Positions 1 through 11,423 of a stretch of DNA of 64,000 nt are shown one piece after another. Numbering within the stretch: the first letter of the stretch is position 1; the number at the start of each line of letters is the position of its first letter. The stretch is taken from contig CM055100.1 of assembly GCA_029204225.1 (NCBI GenBank), positions 33,507,645 through 33,571,644 of the forward strand. The letters run 5' to 3'. The notes under the pieces are model-generated. The model saw nothing but the letters and a program-made list of their open reading frames with translations. It was not told where the DNA came from and did no database searches. The translations under genes and the position numbers were made by a program. The DNA is from Diphasiastrum complanatum (Eukaryota; Streptophyta; Lycopodiopsida; Lycopodiales; Lycopodiaceae).

Positions 1-1158
1 AGTGGCCAAGTCCACTATCCCTCTGGAACGAGGATGCGTGTTGTCTGAAACCACCTTGTCTTGCAGCAAAATCATCAATTATGAGAGCATCCTACAATAG
101 GAAATTTGTTAGCAAAAACACATTCAATGATTAGAAATGTTCTAATGGAAGGAAGTTTAAACACTTACACATTCTTCATCATCAGCAGCAACTAGATCAG
201 GATGATCAATATAATGACCACGTACTAAAGTGGAATCATCAGTGAAATGCATTAATGATGTACGAGGGAAGCCCATCTGGGATTGAAATGCCGTGAATTC
301 TTCATCGGATGGTCTGTCTCGCCCATCCTCAACAATATTTGATAAAGTCTTAGTCAGGCATTCTTCACTGGTCATAAAGCCCTCATCATCATCAAAATCA
401 ATACCAGCAACAAGGTCATCTGTTTCAAAATCTACAAAGTCGGAGAATTCAAAAATTGTGCCGGATAATAAACATAGAACCTCATCTTCACGATAGTCAA
501 AAAATTTAGATAAATCAGCAGTAGTAAAATATACATTGTCATTAATATAATATACAGGCAAATTGAAAAGAGATTTAGACTCCTCTATAGGGATCGATTC
601 ATCAACAGATAAACTTTGGCCAATAAAAGAATCCTGGAGAAAATCAGTATTTACATCAATAAAGTCACTTTCCTTATCAGGAGTGTCAATAAGAAAGTGA
701 TTGATATCCTTAATGGTTGAATGAACAAAGGATGATGCAAAAGGAGGGTCAGCAACAGAAACTTCCTCATCATCTAGGATCTGAACTAAAAAGAAAAGTA
801 CGAAACCACTCTGATATCCTACCAATCAACATTTCTTGTTGTAATAAGGATACATTGAACTGCTTTTGAATAGACCAAACAATTTGGTGAACATTCTATC
901 TAGTCTATGTCTGAAAACTGGGAAGAAATGAACAAGATCAGTATAGTGCATGTACTGGGAGAAAACAGACTTACTAAGTATATCTCTGAATCTAACAAAA
1001 TGATCATAAAATACATCAAAATTTGGTCGTGCAGTCTTGAAAACATGTAGATATGGCCTGAATAGGCTATGGAAGTAGTCTGAATTTGCAGTAATCCCAA
1101 ATTCACTAAGAAAAGAACTCAAGTCTGAATCTCGTGAGGATCCCGAGGAAGAGGCCAT
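1..1158 (-). CDS. Unrecognised acidic spliced gene, 3' end cut by window edge
   Basis: I do not recognise this protein. The first ATG that looks used is at 1158 (start MASSSGSSRDSDLSSF) and has a purine-rich setting. The first ~110 residues are rich in F, Y and R. The part encoded by about 169-800 is strongly acidic, with runs such as DDDEGF and ADDEEC. A GTAAGT donor at 163-168 and a TTGTAG acceptor at 92-97 join it to a last visible exon, 1-91. One in-frame TGA lies near 828, so there is either another small intron there or the copy is damaged. The gene points away from the Ulp1-like exons at 1717-2049 and shares with them a 5' region full of CACRTGTG palindromes. That layout suggests a two-gene mobile element, but no transposase motif is visible. 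Confidence 0.45.
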
Positions 1159-1389
1159 GGAAGTGACGTAGATATCACACTTGTGCGCAATGGAAAACTG
1201 AAACAAAACTAACTATCAAGATCGCGCACAAAAGGGATATGTACAACATGTAGATACCGATATCGCACTTGTGCGCAAGTAGATATAGAAGCATACAAAC
1301 GGACAACAATGGGCACACACAAGAGCGATATATCGTCAATTTCAAGAAGGAAAAAGGTAAAAAGTTAATCGAGTTTCGTGCCATTTATA

Positions 1390-1645
1390 CTAAAATTTCA
1401 CACGTGTGGTCAACGGTCAAAGGACATGTGTCTACTTTCAATTGGAGTGCAAGCACTGGCACGTGTGAGGTGACATCTGGACACGTGTGAAATGACACCT
1501 GTACACGTGTCTCGTGTTCATTCGTTTGTTCGACAACATGTGTCGCTCCCGCATTTGCCCGTACCTATCCCACACGTGTGAATTGACAGGGCAACATGTG
1601 TCGCTCTCGCATTTGATTGTACAAGTCCCACATGTGTGACAGGAC
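1390..1645. repeat. Cluster of CACRTGTG palindromes
   Basis: At least eight copies of ACACGTGT or close variants (CACACGTGTG, GCACGTGT, ACATGTGT) occur within about 250 bp, with looser ACTTGTGC copies continuing to 1165. They lie between the divergent genes at 1-1158 and 1717-2049. The core is G-box-like (CACGTG), so it could bind bHLH or bZIP factors, or an element-encoded protein. Confidence 0.7.
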
Positions 1646-1716
1646 GTTGTTTCGCATGTGCGAACTGCGACATAAAATCACATAATTGATTTCTTGTGTG
1701 CTGAATTTTTTTGCAG

Positions 1717-2049
1717 TCACCCCAGCAAAATGATTCATTTAGCTGTGGGTTATACACTGCAAAGTTATTTTTTGAGTGGTTCAACCTTCAACAAGATGTT
1801 GATATTTCTAAGGTAATAAAGTCTGTTTATTCTTATTTTGGAATCATCATTAGTTTTCTATTTTGTTGATGTTTTTAGCCATTACTAATACATGAATGTT
1901 CTATTTTGCAGTTTACACTTCCTGAGTACACATCAAGCCAGGTGTACAGATTTAGACAAGAAATTATCCTGAGTATACTGGCTAGGGCAAGGCTTCAGCC
2001 TCCCGTTATTGATGATGGTGCAAAGGATGATGTAATTATACTAAATTAA
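1717..2049 (+). CDS. Ulp1-type (C48) cysteine protease, C-terminal exons only
   Basis: Two exons, 1717-1812 and 1912-2049, join in phase 0 through a TTGCAG acceptor, an AAG|GTAATA donor and a TTTTGCAG acceptor, and end at TAA. The first carries QQNDSFSCG, matching the Q-x(n)-D-C-G end of the Ulp1/SENP peptidase fold, where the Cys is the nucleophile and the upstream Gln forms the oxyanion hole. The second has the usual tail (FRQEIILSIL). Known family role: cleaving SUMO-like modifiers. Such domains are also commonly carried by plant MULE and CACTA transposons. The His and Asp of the triad should lie upstream, but I see no matching exon before 1717, so this is a fragment or its 5' part was replaced. 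The bacterial-like methyltransferase of the 24-kb element is unrelated to it. Confidence 0.6.
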
Positions 2050-2373
2050 GAACAGAACATATATAGATAGCATAGAACAAAAATACATGTATAGAATTCA
2101 TAGAAAAATATATATTGATATATCAAATGCTGCTCCATTTTATGAATTTGGGAGCACAAAATACATGTACTGATGCCCAACTTGGGCTTTCATTTATTGA
2201 ATGAAAGAGTGTATACACAGATTTTTACTAAAGTTTATTTGAAGCTATTGTTCTCCCACAATGGTGATTGTTGTAGGTAGATCTTTGCAGCACGTTATCA
2301 ACTCATGTCTTTTTCGCATCTGTGACATGACAAATATTAGTGAATGTGCAATTGTAAATGATGACATTTTCTA
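2050..2373. other. Intergenic, no gene seen
   Basis: AT-rich sequence after the Ulp1-like stop codon, with many short TATATA runs. No coding signal, repeat or structured RNA is apparent. Confidence 0.5.
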
Positions 2374-3675
2374 TTATTTTGTTCTATTTTGAAATGGCAA
2401 TAAACATAAAGTACTTACGAGTCTTCCGTTGATGATAAATTTGAAATATGTTGGTAGATTGGTTTGTAATAGCATGAGCTCTGTTCTAATAAAATCAAGC
2501 TTCCAATGCTCTTCCACCTCAACCATAGTCAAATATTCCTCATTGTAGATAATGCTTATCTCCATTCGGTTTGTGTGACCATTTAGTTCAAACTCTTGAT
2601 CCAATGGTAGCCATGTACCTGCAGTTTTCTTGTATCTCTAGTAGCTAAATGTGAGACTGAGCATTTGCTTTTTGATATGATAACAAAAGATCATTGGGGA
2701 CTTTTTAATCCTACATTCTATGTCATTATTTGTTTTACTATCCCAGCCTTGATCCATGAGATCTGACAAAGTTTCATCTGATAAATCCTTGCAAACAAAT
2801 AAAGTTGGTGTCCTACGAACACTAGCACTCGAGAAAAAATCAACAAATATATGTAATGAGATAAACCAACTTAGGTGAATAATTTTTGAGCCTATGCTTA
2901 TCTTCATAGCATTTCTAATATCAATGAGTAGCTTGCATCTCAAGGATTCAGAAACAATGCTGTCAGGAGTAGGCCACTCATCACTTTGAAAACTAGGCAA
3001 TGGAATTGCTTCGAGCTTGCCAAAACCTCCATCTGTTTGTGGCATATATAAAGATTCATAAAAATAGATACCACAATCTGCAAGTTCCTTTGGACTTCTT
3101 CCTCATCAGAGTGAATCACATCTAATATTCCTACAAGTGATTGTGCGGGTTCCCATTCACTTATGCATGATGGATATAAATTTGAAAGAAAAAACAATCT
3201 TGAAGCATTTAAATCATAATCTGAAGAGCATCAATAAAGGAAATCACCTATGATTGCTGTAGAGTGCATATGTTTTGATATACTTACAATTACATTTTTT
3301 ATGATCATGAGGATTGATATCATGTACTTTGATTTCTAAATGCATATATACATGTTGTACTAAGACTTTTGATATCGATTGACCTCCCGGGGTAGTCTTA
3401 AACTCCAAATTTTTTGCTTTCCAATAAGATATGTAAGCCATTTTTGCTCTTTTCTTTTGTCAAAAATTGCCCTTTAATGATGGATGCAGCAATACCCATG
3501 AGTTCTTCGTATATTTTGTTGGCTTCCAGTTATCAGCTTCATCTTTCTCATTGTAAAGAATCACATAATCGATTGTAGATCTGGGTCTCCTTGCCATTGC
3601 TATTTTCAAAGCTTGGGCGTCAATAATCTCTCTGATATGATACTTAATTTCAACTTTTTGTATCACAGACAACAT
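2374..3675 (-). pseudogene. Unrecognised degenerate multi-exon ORF cluster
   Basis: Several minus-strand open segments follow one another (3675-3460, 3441-3244, 3197-2940, 3045-2638, 2604-2374) in shifting frames. The compositions look coding: for example IDYVILYNEKDEADNW near 3560 and GWDSKTNNDIECRIKK near 2710. Splice-like AG/GT pairs sit between some of them. I cannot match the product to a family. It lies between the Ulp1-like fragment and a copia scrap and may be the remains of a transposon-carried gene. Its exon structure is uncertain. Confidence 0.3.
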
Positions 3676-3906
3676 AAGAGTATTCGGGCAACATAAGAGT
3701 ATTCGGGCAGTAACTGTGGTCCAATCACAATTGTTTGTTCTGTCCGGCGGAATATTTGAAAATCACAAAAATTTGGTCAAATACAATTTCCCTCCGTCAA
3801 CCACTGTTACAGTTCGTCACAGATGGACACCATTCATTGGGACACATAAGCATTGAAAGCATGCAAAGTAAAAAACAACATCTTGACAAAGGGCTCATTT
3901 TGAGTT

Positions 3907-4224
3907 CTAATATCTCCTATTGTTAGTAATGAAGCAAACATCCCCAACAAACTTTGTCTTGTACCCTTTCTTTAACATTTGACCAACACTTTGCAAATTC
4001 CTTGAAAGTGAAGGAATGTAAAGAACACCATCAAGCCTTGCATTCCTATTAGTAGAAAGGCAAATAGGAATTGAGCCAATACCTTTGATCATACACTCAC
4101 CACCATTTGGCATGTGAACCACTTTCTTGGTTCCAACATAAGAGATCAAAGAAGTAAAGAACTCCTTGTGACTAGTCATGTGTGAACTAGATCCACTATC
4201 TATCCACCATGAATCCTTTGTCAC
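3907..4224 (-). pseudogene. Ty1/copia protease fragment
   Basis: The translation contains WWIDSGSSSHMT, the retropepsin D-S-G motif typical of copia polyproteins, followed by the usual protease C-terminal stretch (GIGSIPICL, GVLYIPSLSRNLQSVGQ). No gag, integrase or reverse transcriptase is attached, so it is a short fossil. The equivalent motif in copia-1 (near 21230) is WWIDSGASSHMT. Confidence 0.8.
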
Positions 4225-4261
4225 TTCTACTTGACATTAGACTTGTGTCTTAAAATAGAAG

Positions 4262-4616
4262 TTATTCAATATAGGATTTTAAGATTGGTGCATGATATAT
4301 AAGCGCACATGCATAATGAAAATGATCAGTTGCATGTATAGTACATGTACACAAACACATGCCACATGGATTAAACTTTATGATTGCTTGATACACATAG
4401 CTACATACATTAATGTTTGAAAATATGCATGTACTGGATCTATATATACGAGTTTTGATAACATGTGAGTTGTTAAATTTTTTTTTATGATTGCACAATG
4501 TGCTAACATTACTAGAATCAATAGGAAAAATAGTTTTGAATTTCTTAGATAAAATAGTTACACAGATATCTGCAAAGTACATTTAATTTCGAGATCACTC
4601 TATCTCTAAATCATCA
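4262..4616. other. Spacer, no gene seen
   Basis: AT-rich DNA between the copia scrap and the CACTA pseudogene. Many CATGTAC and ATATATA words occur, but no gene is recognisable. Confidence 0.4.
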
Positions 4617-7600
4617 CTACTTTGGGAATCTTGTGAGGAGATTGATAACACGTCCTTCAACAATATCCACATGAGATGTACATTCCTCTTCATCCATGAT
4701 AAGATCTACTGATGTCGTGCAAAAGTTCTCGACCAATGAAAAATCCATGACATTATTTTCATCCTTACCATCACATGTTCCCCTAGCATAATGATGCAAT
4801 ATAACATTCCAATTCGTTGCCATTGGGTCCTGGACATAAAACACTTGTTGCACATGCCCAGGAATAACAAATGGCTGATCTTCCATGCTAGTTTGTTGGA
4901 GTGTTTTTGTTACATCTATCAAGCAAAAACCATTGTTGTCCATCCTCATGCTTGCATGCTTTCTGACTATATTTGGTTTCACCCATTTACCATAAAGAAG
5001 GTAACTGAATTGAAACCATATTCAATTTCCAAATTTTTTGTAAATCCATCCAAAATTACCGCGTGCTTTACAACTTGGAGCTACAGTAGTGTGAGAGATA
5101 GAAATCCTATTTCAACCAATCTTCATAATTTCAACCAGAGACCTGAATATGATGTTGCACGGTGCTTTGGTCCTGTTGCCAAATCAATCAACATGGAATC
5201 TAGCATCTTGCCTACTTCATGAAGTTCATTTACCTAGTATTCAAAAGAAAAGCTAATTATATTAATTTCATGACAAAGCGTGAAAATAAATGAAATGTTA
5301 GAACTTCGAAATATCATGTTCAGAACATAAAGTAGAAAAAACCTTTTTCAAGAGCCATTTTGGAAAATCATTTGCATTGTAATCGAAGTTGATGGCATCT
5401 TTAGTCCTTTTCTTTTGCAACATAGCCATATCTTTTTCAAATTTCTTGTTAATATAACAAACACATTATATGATTTCTTTCAATGATGTCTAAAAAAGAC
5501 AAGGTAAAGAATAAAAACTTGTATTATTGCAAAATATGGTGGTCAATTAACTTGTTGATTACCTCTTCCATTCTTCGATGACTATTGAGTTGTCCAAGAT
5601 ACATACATGAGCTTGATGACGCATTATTGAATCAAGATAAAAGATTGTGCCTTTTCCTTCAGGAACCACACTGTTCATTCGTGGATCTTCTTCTCCATCC
5701 CATACTCTACGAGAAGTACCTTCATAGGCTTGGATGTATTTTGTATAAAAGCCAAGTGCCTCTTCAATTGCAGAAGTTGCCGCCAGGGATTCACACCATC
5801 TATAGCAAGTCCAAGTCGAACATTTCTAGGTTCTTTAGCAAACGGCTGCCAAGTTGAATCCACATGCTTCCAAGCAAGCGAGTCTACTGGATGTCTTAGC
5901 ATGTTGTCATGGCTTCTACCTTGTGTATGCCATAGCATTAGATTTGCAATAGTTGGACATCTACAAAATAACAAATAAAAAAGACATCAATATTAATATA
6001 TGTGTGTGTGCATATATATATAATATACACATATACGTGTGTGTTTGTGTTTATAAATACATATTTGAAAATGAAACATAAATTTGTTGTTCAGGTTTAA
6101 TGATGAAACTCAAAATTCTATCTTGCATTGATCAAAGAAAACTAGAGCACCTGTACATTCGAAGAAGGCGTGGTATCAATGAAAAATGTCTTAATACATT
6201 TTGTGGTATTTTTTCTTTTCGTTCCTTCCATCGACTAGCCCCGCAAATAGGACATGATTGCAATATAGAATGCTCCCCACGATATAATATGCAGTCATTA
6301 ACACATGCATGAATGCTATTATAGTGCAACCCAAGATCTTTGATCATTTTCTTTGCTTGGTATGTTGATGGTGGAAGCTCGTTTTCTAATGTCTTTCTTC
6401 AAAAGATGTAACAACTCATCCATGCTTGCTTGTGACCAACCATGTACCACTTTAAGATTGTAAAGTAACAACGTTGCTGAAAGCTTGCTAACTTTACATC
6501 CTGTATATAAGGGTTCACTTGCATTATCCATAAGGTTTTCAAATTCCAAGTTATAATTATCTGTTGGTTGGTTATCTTCCATATGTTGGTCTTGCATAGA
6601 TGGTTCGATATCCTCATGATCAAAATCCATACTAAATGTTGTGTGTCTAGGTGCTTCTTCTTGATCTAGTGAACCATCCAGCTTGCCAGTACAACCATTA
6701 ACATTTTCAAAAGTATTTTGTATCATCCTTTGTAACTGCATATCAAGAGAATTTACAAACATGTCATTATCAAATTTCCCCTTCGATTCTTTGTAGTTGG
6801 AATCTTGTGTTGTTGGCAAAAAGTATGAGATTTAAGAGACATAAGCGAACCACATGTCATGAAATTCCTACCAATTCACATATACACAAAGAACTGTCAA
6901 GCAATCTTTTAGTATTATGACATGTACATCCAAGTAATTTGTACATGACTTTCATATTCACCCACTTCACCAATAATTGCTTATACATTAGACTTAAAAA
7001 GTTTGCAAGTTATTAAGAATATGCATGCACGTAATCTAAAATCACATCATAGATGTATATCAACTCAATGTGATGGAGTATAGCATTAAAATATAATATC
7101 AAGAGACAAATGATAGACATGTACAAGACGATTTAGAAAAGTTAGTAAAAGGTTTTTCACAAAAGGCCATAAAAAATCAAATGCTTAATTTCTAAAATCA
7201 ATAACATACCGTGTTTCTAGTACATTAATAATGCATAGTTTCGTATAATACCTTTGCATTATCTTCTATTTTTTTGACCAGCCTCTTCTCAACAAATGCT
7301 TTTCATTTACATCAAGGGACATAAATCCCAAGCCTCTACAATTGGCACATGGGCAAAGAACCATGGTCACACCCCGTCTGACAGCATCCTCTCTAATTTT
7401 CTCAAATGACCAATCATGCACAACATTTGCTCCATGATCTACTCCATAAAAAGAAAATTAATACTTTTATAAAATGTGTAAAAAACCTAAACAAAAAACA
7501 TGCCTACCAACATAATTACCTAATGTATCTTCAATTTTTTCTTTTCCTCGTTCTTCCATTCCACTGGTAGGTGCGTTCTTTTGAAATGTAGAATCTCCGT

Positions 7601-7661
7601 CGAAATTGTGATAACACCTCGTTGATTTGAAATAACAATTCAAGAAAAGTCGATTTGCCAC
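4617..7661 (-). pseudogene. CACTA (En/Spm) TNPD-type transposase, degenerate
   Basis: Domains run in TNPD order down the minus strand. About 7440-7270 is a transposase-associated domain (MVLCPCANCRG, then HLLRRG). About 6600-6132 is the start of the catalytic region (EPLYTGCK; IHACVNDCILYRGEH; CPICGASRWK; VLRHFSLIPRLLRMY). About 5974-5700 continues it (LRHPVDSLAWKHVD; FAKEPRNVRLGLAIDGVNP). About 5220-4640 matches the C-terminal domain (PGHVQQVFYVQDPMATNWNV). The middle of the catalytic domain is missing, and the pieces are in different frames with stops, so it is dead. Family role: cut-and-paste transposition of CACTA elements. I could not find CACTA-type termini. Confidence 0.85.
6820..7265. 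other. Intron or spacer within CACTA pseudogene
   Basis: AT-rich DNA between the transposase-associated domain and the TNPD core. It fits a large intron of the former gene, and nothing else is recognisable. Confidence 0.4.
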
Positions 7662-7739
7662 AACATTTCGAGAATACCTACACTGCGCGACCCAGTTTTC
7701 CAGTCCACATCCATTAAGTTCTATGGATCGACCAAATAA

Positions 7740-7965
7740 TTGATGCTAGCAGCATCGAATATATAGTCGATTTCCAGATACAAAATGACTATGTTTGACG
7801 TTAGCAGCGTCGAATATATGGTCAATTTCCAGAATTAAATAGACTATATGCTCGACGCTGCTAGCGCCGAATATGTGGTCGTTATTATTCTGTAGATCGA
7901 CTATATGTTTGACGTTGCTAGCGTCGAACATATAGTCGATTTGCAGAACTGAATGGACTGGCGGG
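7740..7965. repeat. Four-copy repeat with GACGCTGCTAGCGTC palindrome
   Basis: About four imperfect units of 50-57 bp each carry a dyad around GCTAGC (forms GATGCTAGCAGCATC, GACGTTAGCAGCGTC, GACGCTGCTAGCGCC, GACGTTGCTAGCGTC), followed by CGAAYATATRGTCGATTT. The block sits just upstream of the CACTA pseudogene, where subterminal transposase-binding repeats would be expected. It is flanked by a weak inverted repeat (GCGCGACCC near 7686, GGGTAGCGA near 7965). Confidence 0.6.
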
Positions 7966-8099
7966 TAGCGATTTCTACTCATTTCTATTTTCAGTTTTTG
8001 AGCACAAGGAGGAGAATATTTTTGCACCTAGCGGAGGGTGGAGCTGCTCTCTATGTCTCTTCTAATGATGCTTCGTTCTTCTGTTTCTTTTTTTGCAAC

Positions 8100-8392
8100 G
8101 CCAAAGCTCTCTACCTTTTCACCATAGCCAGGGCTTGGAGAAAAAGTTGAGCATTGGACAAAAAGGTGAGCACCATAGCCAACATTCAAAAGTTTACTAG
8201 TTTTTCTTTGATACTTTTGTGTTTATTGTTGTTTATGTTCTTTTGTCACAGCCAAAGCTCTTTACCTTCTCACCATAACTAAGGCTTGAGCAAAAAGTTG
8301 AGCATTGGACACAAAGGTAAGCACCATAGCTAGCATTCAAAAGTTTACTTGTTTTGCTTTGTTACATTTGTGTTTATTGTTGTTTATGTTCT
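8100..8392. repeat. Tandem duplication, period about 151 bp
   Basis: The stretch starting GCCAAAGCTCT at 8100 repeats at 8251 with few differences. Shared words include GAGCATTGGACA, AGCATTCAAAAGTTTACT and GTTTATTGTTGTTTATGTTC. No coding signal is seen. Confidence 0.8.
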
Positions 8393-8563
8393 TTTTTCTC
8401 TTTTATTGACACTATTTTATTTTTTTATTTCATCAGAGTTAAAGCTTGTAAACCTTTTCCAAAGAGAGCATAAGAAAGCTTCTTAGAGAGAGTAAAACTA
8501 TCTAAAAGGGTGTAAAGCGACATAGAGGCTCCATCTCTTATCCAGTACCGTGGGACCTATGAA

Positions 8564-8573
<10 letters not shown>

Positions 8574-8612
<39 letters not shown>
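8574..8612. repeat. (TG)n microsatellite
   Basis: A (TG)n run, mirrored as (CA)n at 32352-32376 in the other arm and much shorter there. Confidence 0.95.
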
Positions 8613-8614
<2 letters not shown>

Positions 8615-8812
8615 GCCTAATATAGCATTTGCAAGTTCAATATTCTTGTCAGCTAATTGGTATCAGAGCCATGTCTCTTGACCTTTGAGTTGTTGTACTT
8701 TTTATCTATTTATTTTTGCATATGCTATCTCTTTCTTCTTGTAGTTAACTTCAACTTAGCACATTGCTCAATACTTGTTTTGAAACTCTATTTGCCTTCG
8801 TACAATTGCTAA
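8613..8812 (+). pseudogene. EPRV leader with primer-binding site, left outer junction
   Basis: TGGTATCAGAGCC, complementary to the 3' end of initiator tRNA-Met, is followed by about 150 bp nearly matching the EPRV-1 leader at 34326-34470 (TCTTTCTTCTTGTAGTTAA; TTAGCACATTGCTCAATACT). Just before it, read on the minus strand, is a scrap of EPRV capsid-region coding (VDKNIELANAI), so two viral pieces meet head to head. The same join occurs reversed in the right arm. Viral identity ends at TTCGTACAAT. Confidence 0.8.
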
Positions 8813-8815
8813 CTT

Positions 8816-9240
8816 ATATGAAATAATAATACTATTCAAAACAAAATCATTAGATACACACCCACTAGAATAACTAAAATAAAACTTTTTGCTTATTTAA
8901 AACAAAAGTTTAATTTTAAAATTTTTTTAAATTAAAATTCTTGCATCAAGAAAATGACAAAAACTTTAATCAGTATTTAAATCTTTACTTATTTTTAAAT
9001 ATTAAATGATTGCAAGTGAAATTGTTTCCAAAAACTTATTATAAAAACACAATAAAAAATTAAAATAAATAAAACTTGACAGTTTATCGCAATTTTAGCT
9101 TTGCCAATATTCAAATTATCAAAAAACTGCTAAATCTATTTTTTCAATACAAACAAATTTAAAAATATTAAATTAATCAAAAAGATTACACAATATTTCA
9201 AGAAATAAAAATGCAATTGTTTCCTACAATAAAAGAGAAT
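8816..9240. other. AT-rich arm sequence downstream of methyltransferase gene
   Basis: Very AT-rich DNA, mirrored at about 31705-32150 in the right arm. On the minus strand it is the 3' flank of the methyltransferase-like gene. No gene is seen. Confidence 0.6.
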
Positions 9241-10448
9241 TTATTACTCCCAGAAATCATCAAGGTCATTTACATCTTTCTCTTTTTCTCGAGGAGCCAC
9301 TGTAGTGTCAACTGGCAGCTCTTCCCCAATTTCATCGATAACTGTAACCACATTATAGTCCTGAACTAGGACATCAGCAAACTTCCCTGTATCACCCACT
9401 TTTCCGCTAGCAGGAGGTTGGTGTTCTTTGGACAAGAAAATTATTGAGTTCTCGTTGTTTGAAATCTTTTCTACCTCAGCCAGTTCATCTGGCAAAACCG
9501 AAAGAGATTTCATTCTCATTTTTACAAAATCAACTAAATTGGAATCTAAATTTACTACAACAACGTACTTGCCTTTCTGAACAGCACATGCGCTTGTAGT
9601 GCCGCTACCGCTAAACAAGTCCAAAACCCAATCAGTTGGGTGAGAAAAATATCAATTAAATGAGTAATTAATTTTTGTGGCTTTTGGTAGGGACAAGCCA
9701 CGAAACCCGTCATTGGATTTTTAAGTTTTTTTGTCACGGTTGGCTATTGAAACAAGTTGCCAAAACTTGTCAGTCTGAAGGTGTTGTAAATGAAGCATCG
9801 AGCGCTTGCCGTCCAAAGAATAATAACCAATGGTTATACATTCTATTTCATTGCAAAGTCGTGCTCCTCCCAAGTTTCTGACATTGGGCTTGTACCTGAA
9901 AAAGAACATTACAGCTAAAATAAACAAAAAAATTTATATTGTTTAAGTTAATATTGTTGCTTATACTAAATTTAAAATAAAACTTTGAATTAATACGAAT
10001 TAATAAATTTTCAATTCTCGCATTATAGAAAATTAATAAAGCTTTCCGTATTGAAGCTGATTGCCAAGAGAGATGAAAAATAACAGGAGATGTTGTGATT
10101 TCAAGAAACCCTTGCATGAAACTATGGATTTCAGTGAATTTGAAAGGAGAATCATCATTTAATGATTCCTTCATCTGAAATCCATATGATATATCGGCAA
10201 TGTAGAGTGTGTAAGGTCTTTTTTTTAGAAATTTTGAAATTTCTCTACAATCGCCCTCCGCAACTGTGTAAAAGCATGGCTGATCATCGACATTTTTGGG
10301 AAGGTAAGTCTCTAAAGGATCCTCCTCCGCAATGGTCTCACCCCGTGCTAGTCTTGTCCTTTTTTTCTGCCTTCGCTCTCAAAATATGTCTTTTGAATTG
10401 CTCTAGAAGGACTTTGTTTTTCTAATCTTCGGGGGACTGAGAAAAAAA

Positions 10449-10610
10449 AAAGCAATGCTTAGCATAGGAGATAAAACATAAAAGTATAAAGAAAAAGCTA
10501 TGCTAAGCATAGGAGACAAAACAGAAGGAGATAAAGAAGAAGCTAATATGCTTAGCATAGGAGATAAAATATAAAGAGATAAAGAAGAAGCTTTGCTTAG
10601 CATGGGTGAA
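10449..10610. repeat. Intronic minisatellite built on TATGCTTAGCATA dyads
   Basis: Four units with centres near 10459, 10505, 10553 and 10598 (about 46 bp apart) each contain ATGCTNAGCAT followed by AGGAGATAAA-like sequence. The block lies in a presumed intron of the methyltransferase-like gene and is mirrored at 30340-30495. Confidence 0.85.
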
Positions 10611-11423
10611 GTAAATATCACGTCTTTAAACAAAATAAAAAATGGACTTAATGCCTCGTTTTGGCTGCTCAAAGGATAGAGCCTTTGGCACTCTTCGAAA
10701 TCCTGACAGTTTAACCTTGTACAACACAAGTGTGAAGAATTGAAAAAGATTATCTATGTTAGATATATGGGGCCTTATGTTTTTTACATCAAGCATCTAG
10801 GTGTAGGATGTTGATAGGAATAAATTTGGCATAGATGGCAAATTATGCATTTTCACTTGTAATGCCACTATTGAGCCAAAATAGAGTAAGAGGCTAAACA
10901 CTTGCTAATTAGAGTGTAGACAAGTGTAAAGTTTTTGTTTGATGAATTCCAAGAGGTCCAATAGGATTTAGAGGTGGAACCTTGTGAGGTCCAATAGGAA
11001 ATTGAGGTGTGCTTGAATATAGTCCAATAGAATTAAGAGGTGCATAGATCAATGATCCAATAGGATCAAGAGGTGACAAAATATGGTCCAATCATAGTTA
11101 AGCATAGTGGTAGCTCGTGGACCTACTAGTATCATTGTACTCCTCATTTTGAATGCAATTGATTTGGTGATTTCATGGATTTTGTGAGTTATTGGATTTC
11201 TAGCTTTCTCTCTCTACCTGAGAGCTCATGATGCATTTTCTCTCTCTACCCGAGGAGAGCAGCTTGTTTTTACTTAGATTATTTTTTGAACACTTCCCAC
11301 ACGTCTGAGTGAGAGTTGGAAGTGATTGAATGCATGTAGTAGTGTGTTTTTGCCATAGGATTCAAGATTGATCTTGAATCTCAATCTAGTCTTGATCTTG
11401 GTGCATCTACACACCTTAGGAGA

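Noticed and set aside
293-496. Plus-strand serine-rich frame opposite the gene at 1-1158
   Set aside because: It is an antisense shadow of the acidic minus-strand frame, which has splice sites and better composition.
8521-8560. Treating CATAGAGGCTCCATCTC as true transposon termini
   Set aside because: No target duplication is found outside 8521 and 32421, and the two flanks are unrelated, so I call them duplication ends only.
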